A program made the translations under genes and the position numbers. A stretch of DNA of 64,000 nt from Nematostella vectensis (lineage: Eukaryota; Cnidaria; Anthozoa; Actiniaria; Edwardsiidae): positions 749,001 to 813,000 of the forward strand of contig NC_064044.1 of assembly GCF_932526225.1 (NCBI RefSeq). Reading direction: 5' to 3'. Each line of letters starts with the position of its first letter. Within the stretch, counting starts at the first letter, position 1. The notes below the pieces were generated by a model that worked only from the letters and a program-made list of their open reading frames with translations, was not told where the DNA came from and did not search any database. Below are positions 21,701 to 27,700 of the stretch, piece after piece.

Positions 21701-24700
21701 TAAATGATAGCCGGCATATAACCCTAAATGATAGCCAGCATATAACCCTAAATGATAGCCAGCATATAACACTAAATGATAGCCAGCATATAACCCCAAA
21801 TGATAGCCAGCATATAACCCCAAATGATAGCCAGCATATAACCCTAAATGATAGCCAGCATATAGCCCTAAATGATAGCCAGCATATAACCCTAAATGAT
21901 AGCCAGCATATAACCCTAAATGATAGCTAGCATATAACCCTAAATGATAGCCAGCATATAACCCTAAATGATAGCCAGCATATAACCCTAAATGATAGCC
22001 AGCATATAACCCTAAATGATAGCTAGCATATAAGCCTAAATGATAGCTAGCATATAACCCTAAATGATAGCTAGCATATAACCCTAAATGATAGCCAGCA
22101 TATAACCCTAAATGATAGCCAGCATATAACCCTAAATGACAGCTAGCATATAACCCTAAATGATAGCCAGCATATAACCCTAAATGATAGCCAGCATATA
22201 ACCCTAAATGATAGCCAGCATATAACCCTAAATGATAGCTAGCATATAAGCCTAAATGATAGCTAGCATATAAGCCTAAATGATAGCTAGCATATAACCC
22301 TAAATGACAGCCAGCATGTAACCCTAAATGATAGTCAGCATATAACCCTAAATGATAGTCAGCATATAACCCTAAATGATAGCTAGCATATAACCCCAAA
22401 TGATAGTCAGCATATAACCCCAAATGATGGCCAGCATATAAACCCAAATGATAGCCAGCATATAACCCTAAATGATAGACAGCATGGAACCCTAAATGAT
22501 AGTCAGCATATAACCCTAAATGATAGTCAGCATATAACCCTAAATGATAGCTAGCATATAACCCTAAATGATAGTCAGCATATAACCCTAAATGATAGCT
22601 AGCATATAACCCCAAATGATAGCCAGCATATAACCCTAAATGATAGCCAGCATATAACCCTAAATGATAGTCAGCATATAATCCCAAATGATAGTCAGCA
22701 TATAACCCTAAATGATAGCTAGCATATAACCCTAAATGATAGCCAGCATATAACCCTAAATGATAGCCAGCATATAACCCCAAATGATAGCCAGCATATA
22801 ACCCTAAATGATAGCCAGCATATAACCCTAAATGATAGCCAGCATATAACCCTAAATGATAGCCAGCATATAACCCTAAATGATAGCCAGCATATAACCC
22901 TAAATGATAGTCAGCATATAACCCTAAATGATAGCTAGCATATAACCCCAAATGATAGTCAGCATATAACCCCAAATGATGGCCAGCATATAAACCCAAA
23001 TGATAGCCAGCATATAACCCTAAATGATAGACAGCATGGAACCCTAAATGATAGTCAGCATATAACCCTAAATGATAGCTAGCATATAACCCTAAATGAT
23101 AGTCAGCATATAACCCTAAATGATAGCTAGCATATAACCCCAAATGATAGCCAGCATATAACCCTAAATGATAGCCAGCATATAACCCTAAATGATAGTC
23201 AGCATATAATCCCAAATGATAGTCAGCATATAACCCTAAATGATAGCTAGCATATAACCCTAAATGATAGCCAGCATATAACCCCAAATGATAGCCAGCA
23301 TATAACCCCAAATGATAGCCAGCATATAACCCTAAATGATAGCCAGCATATAACCCTAAATGATAGCCAGCATATAACCCTAAATGATAGCCAGCATATA
23401 ACCCTAAATGATAGCCAGCATATAACCCTAAATGATAGCCAGCATATAACCCTAAATGATAGCCAGCATATAACCCCAAATGATAGCCAGCATATAACCC
23501 TAAATGATAGCCAGCATATAACCCCAAATGATAGCCAGCATATAACCCTAAATGATAGCCAGCATATAACCCCAAATGATAGTCAGCATATAACCCTAAA
23601 TAATAGCCAGCATATAACCCTAAATGATAGCCAGCATGTAACCCTAAATGATAGTCAGCAACAGTGGCATGCTATTCCAGTTCAGGATAAATCAGGGAAA
23701 TCTTCTTTAGATTTTCTGCCCTTTCATGAATCCTACCTGTCCAATCTCAAATCCAAAGCCACCATAATTAACATCCCACACGGTAGATTTGTAGATTTGG
23801 TCGACACGATCTACTACTCCTATCTGATAAGAAAAGCATAAAACAAATTCACTACCCTGTCATCAATTACCATCAGCATCGCTAGTGTCACAGACAGGCT
23901 TGATGCTGTAGCATTTTATTTTTTTAATTAACTGAATATCTTTTTAAAATAATTACAAATAAATTGGAAAACAATAGCTTATTTTGTATCCTTTTAGATT
24001 TCGAAAGTTGATCATCATTATTACTGTATATATAATGACTAATTGGTTTATTTTTTTCATAAACAAACATAAATGCATTTATGGCCTAAAGCCAAACAGT
24101 GCCAACATTGTTAGAAAATAGAAGCATCTACTTCAAAAGAGATGTTTGTAGAGGCATGTCAGAATGATTCAGACAAAACATCAACTTATCCAAGCATGCA
24201 GTTAATTAACGATTCTGTTATTGCTATTTGGAAAGAGATTCAATCAAACTTCAATAACAGAAATGCATGATTATGTGATTATTATTTTGAATTGGTAGGT
24301 CAAATAGATTATATGAATTATAACAGCTAAATAATAGGGGCGACTATTTTTGAAATGATATGAGCAAGTTCCAGTTGTTATTATTATTATCCTTGATCAT
24401 CAGAAATAATAAACATTACATTGATCATGTTGAAAAACTTACCATGTACAAACTTTTTGGTTCTGCTATAAAAATAAAAGTATACCAAAAGCAAATACAG
24501 TTACTGTAATTAAAAGAGGTTTGCTAAGAGAAATGCTTACCATGTAATTGATTGTGTTTTTTTCATTCTTCTGGCCCATCTGCTCATAGAAGCGATAGTC
24601 TGCAACAAGAGCCAAGGGGCACCGGACTCTGGTGGGCATCACATCACGGCGCGCACGGTGCTGAGTCAGATCCGGGACTGTTGGGCAATAAATCAACGTC

Positions 24701-27700
24701 ACTCCACATTCAAATAATTAAGTAAATCTAGAGTCTGAGATGGTCAGATCTTTATGTTGTTTTTAATGCCATTAAAAACTTTATCCCAAAATCCTAATAC
24801 AGATTTTTACACAAGTAAATCGGAAGGTATAGCACAAATCTCCTGTGCTGCTATAAGTACTTACTGTGTTGTGAGCTGTAGAGTGTCTTTGCATGATGTG
24901 AGTCATGTCCACAGAAACCATATGGCAACTTCCCTCCACTAAATTACAACAGAGAAAAAGATAAAAAATACAAGATTCTCCAGAACTCACATGGCAAACT
25001 CCACCCACTAAACCACAACAGAGAAAGGGAAATAAGACATTAATGTATTATGTAAGAATGCAAGATCAAGTTGCTGAGGTAAGGGGGTTGTACTCACGTG
25101 GGAGATGTTTTGTTGCCAGTGAAGTTAAATTTCACATCAGAGTGACGATATGATATCATCTCAAATTTTCTGGAGTTTAAATGTCTCCAGGATGGCTGTG
25201 CAAATAAACAGTATGTCTTGGTGAGTAATGTAAAAAAAATTGCAAAAAATGACTCTGCAAAACCAATCCCTTGTGGATTTTTTAGGTTCAGTATATGTTA
25301 TTTTTGTCTATCATTATCATGTAGGCATCCAATCTGAAGGTCCAATGGAAACCTCAACCGTTAAAAGACAAAAGAATCTATTAGAATACGACATATTCAG
25401 GCCGTCCGCTCTAAATTATCACATCCTCAAAGAAACATCCATTAGACACGCTGCTTTTAATATTTTGAAATTTTTTTCGTGATTTCATCGGAGATTGAAT
25501 TACGAATTATCCAGAAGTAACTGGTGACAATGCGGCTTTAAGTTACAAACTATACATGACTGAGAATGTGTTTATCACCATAGCTCAGTGAAAGAATTGC
25601 AAAAGGTTCAAAACTCCATTTACCTCTATGACATATGTCTCATTTGGAGTGCTTATCATTGCTGTCAGGACTCCATCATCATCGACATGGAGATTGGCAT
25701 GTGAGTCCTTTTCGCCTGTGAAAACAATAACACAACAATAACACATAAAACAATAACACAAGTCTGCAGTATGTACGCAAAACCTCCCCCATATAAAATA
25801 TCTTTGTCCACAGGAAAAATAATTTTCTTTAGTTTTAAACACTGTACCTTATACAGTAGAGTCTGTAATTTATTTCACTTCCTTTAAGTTAATCAAAGGT
25901 GTATGTTTTGGTTGGAAATTCATTTTGGTTGGAATTTTTACCAACCAGTTGGAAATTTTTCAACTAGTTAGAAATTTTACAACCAGTTGGAAATTCTCCA
26001 ACCAGTGCAAAATCTGGAAGACCTCAAAAGTACCAGGCATTCTTCTTTGATAGTACGTTGGGGTTAGGGTTAGGGAATGGTTATGTAAGACTATGTTAAA
26101 ATAAACTTCAAGTATCTTTTGGTTAGGGTTAGGGTATGGTTGGGTAAGACTTTGTTAGAATAAACTTTACGTAACAAAACTGTGTGGAAGATATTTTTAT
26201 TTAATTAATTAATTTGGGCGCATTTCTTACAAGCTTCTGTAAACGTGATTTGGCGATCATTGTCAAATCGTGGAGGTACTGATGATGTGCAGTGGTTCAA
26301 CCGATTTGGAGCAATTGTTCCTTTGATGCGCCCATGTTCAGTAACAACTGTGCAATAATTACTCTCTTCGACAGACACTACTTTTCCAATGAGCATACGT
26401 GGGTGAAGACAAGAGGTTTTGTTAGGTCTCTCAATTTGAATGGCCACAATATCATCCTTCTTGAACTTTTGCTTTTTCTTTCTCTTGGTTTGTTCTACCA
26501 TTTTTTTGTATGCTTCTTGCCTTTCCATTCGCTTCTGACGTTTGGCTCCTGGCATCTCATCTCTTCATTGTCAGCCACATTTCTATGTTCCCTGTTGGCT
26601 TTAAAACCAAACACAGCCTCGTAAGGTGTCTCGTTGATTGCCCTGTGATGTGTGATGTTCATCGTATATGACGCTTGTGATGTGCTTTCACACCATCTCT
26701 TCAGTTCTTTGTGGGCCTCACTTTGAAAAATTGCTCTTAGATCTTCTTTAAAAGTTCGGTTACTTCTCTCGACAAGACCTTGAGTTGTAGGCTTACGAGG
26801 TGAGCCATGACTGATTTGAATTCCGTTTTTTTCTGCAAATGCTTCAACAAGCCGATTCTTGAACTCTAGCCCGTTGTCCGTGATCAATTTCTTGGGATAG
26901 CCGTATAAAAAAGTGGATAGCACGCTAAGAACTTCTTCACCAGTCTTCGAGTAGATAGGCTGCATGTAACAAAACTTTGTGTGGTGGTCAATTATATTTG
27001 CTACCCATTTATGAACTTTTGAGAATGAACAGGGGCAATTGCGAAAACCCATTAAGTCCATTTCAACGAGGTTTAAAAACCTTTCAGACTGGAGGGGCTG
27101 CTTCACTTCTTTTACGCGATCTGTATTGGGCTTCTGCTCTGCGTGAGTCCGACACATTTGCACGTAGCAGTTTACTATCGTTTGGTTGATCTCGCTGTAA
27201 TTGTTTTTCACCCATTTCCACGTCTTTTCTCTTCCTCGATGTGCTATTCTGGTATGGCACAAAGTCAATGCGTCATAGATGTTGGCCTTGCAAGCAACCT
27301 CCTTCCCGTCACTTGACCATACCTTCCCGTTGGCATAGGACCATTTCTTCCGTTTTATAGTATTTTCGTCGGCAAACGACAGAACTATTGGATCATCACT
27401 AATGCACTCTTTTTTTTTGCTTTAAAAATTGTTTTGCTTTTTCATACAAACCATTTTCTAATGTAAAAATTGATTTCTGATTTTTTACTTTTGGTTTGGA
27501 GCTTCAATTCCGTAATCTTTTCTAGGAATAAAGCGCGGTCAACACACGGCACAACTTCCCCTGCCATGATGATGTTTTGTTCAATGACAAACTCACTGTT
27601 TTTATACCTTTTCTTTGTTGAAAATCCCATTATTTCTGAACATAAACATGAGAGTTGAATAGCGTTCTTTATTCGTACAATACGCAATGGATTTTAGTAC

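Noticed and set aside
21359..23575. 738-codon [14 protein letters not shown] frame on the minus strand
   Set aside because: The 24-bp unit is a multiple of three, so any stop-free phase gives a long frame. It lies between ADAM17-like exons 8 and 9 and has no splice support.
26495..27268. Retrovirus or Gypsy-type LTR element as source of the integrase
   Set aside because: No gag, protease or reverse transcriptase is nearby and no LTRs are seen. The leader and C-terminal parts match the KRBA2/Ginger family better.
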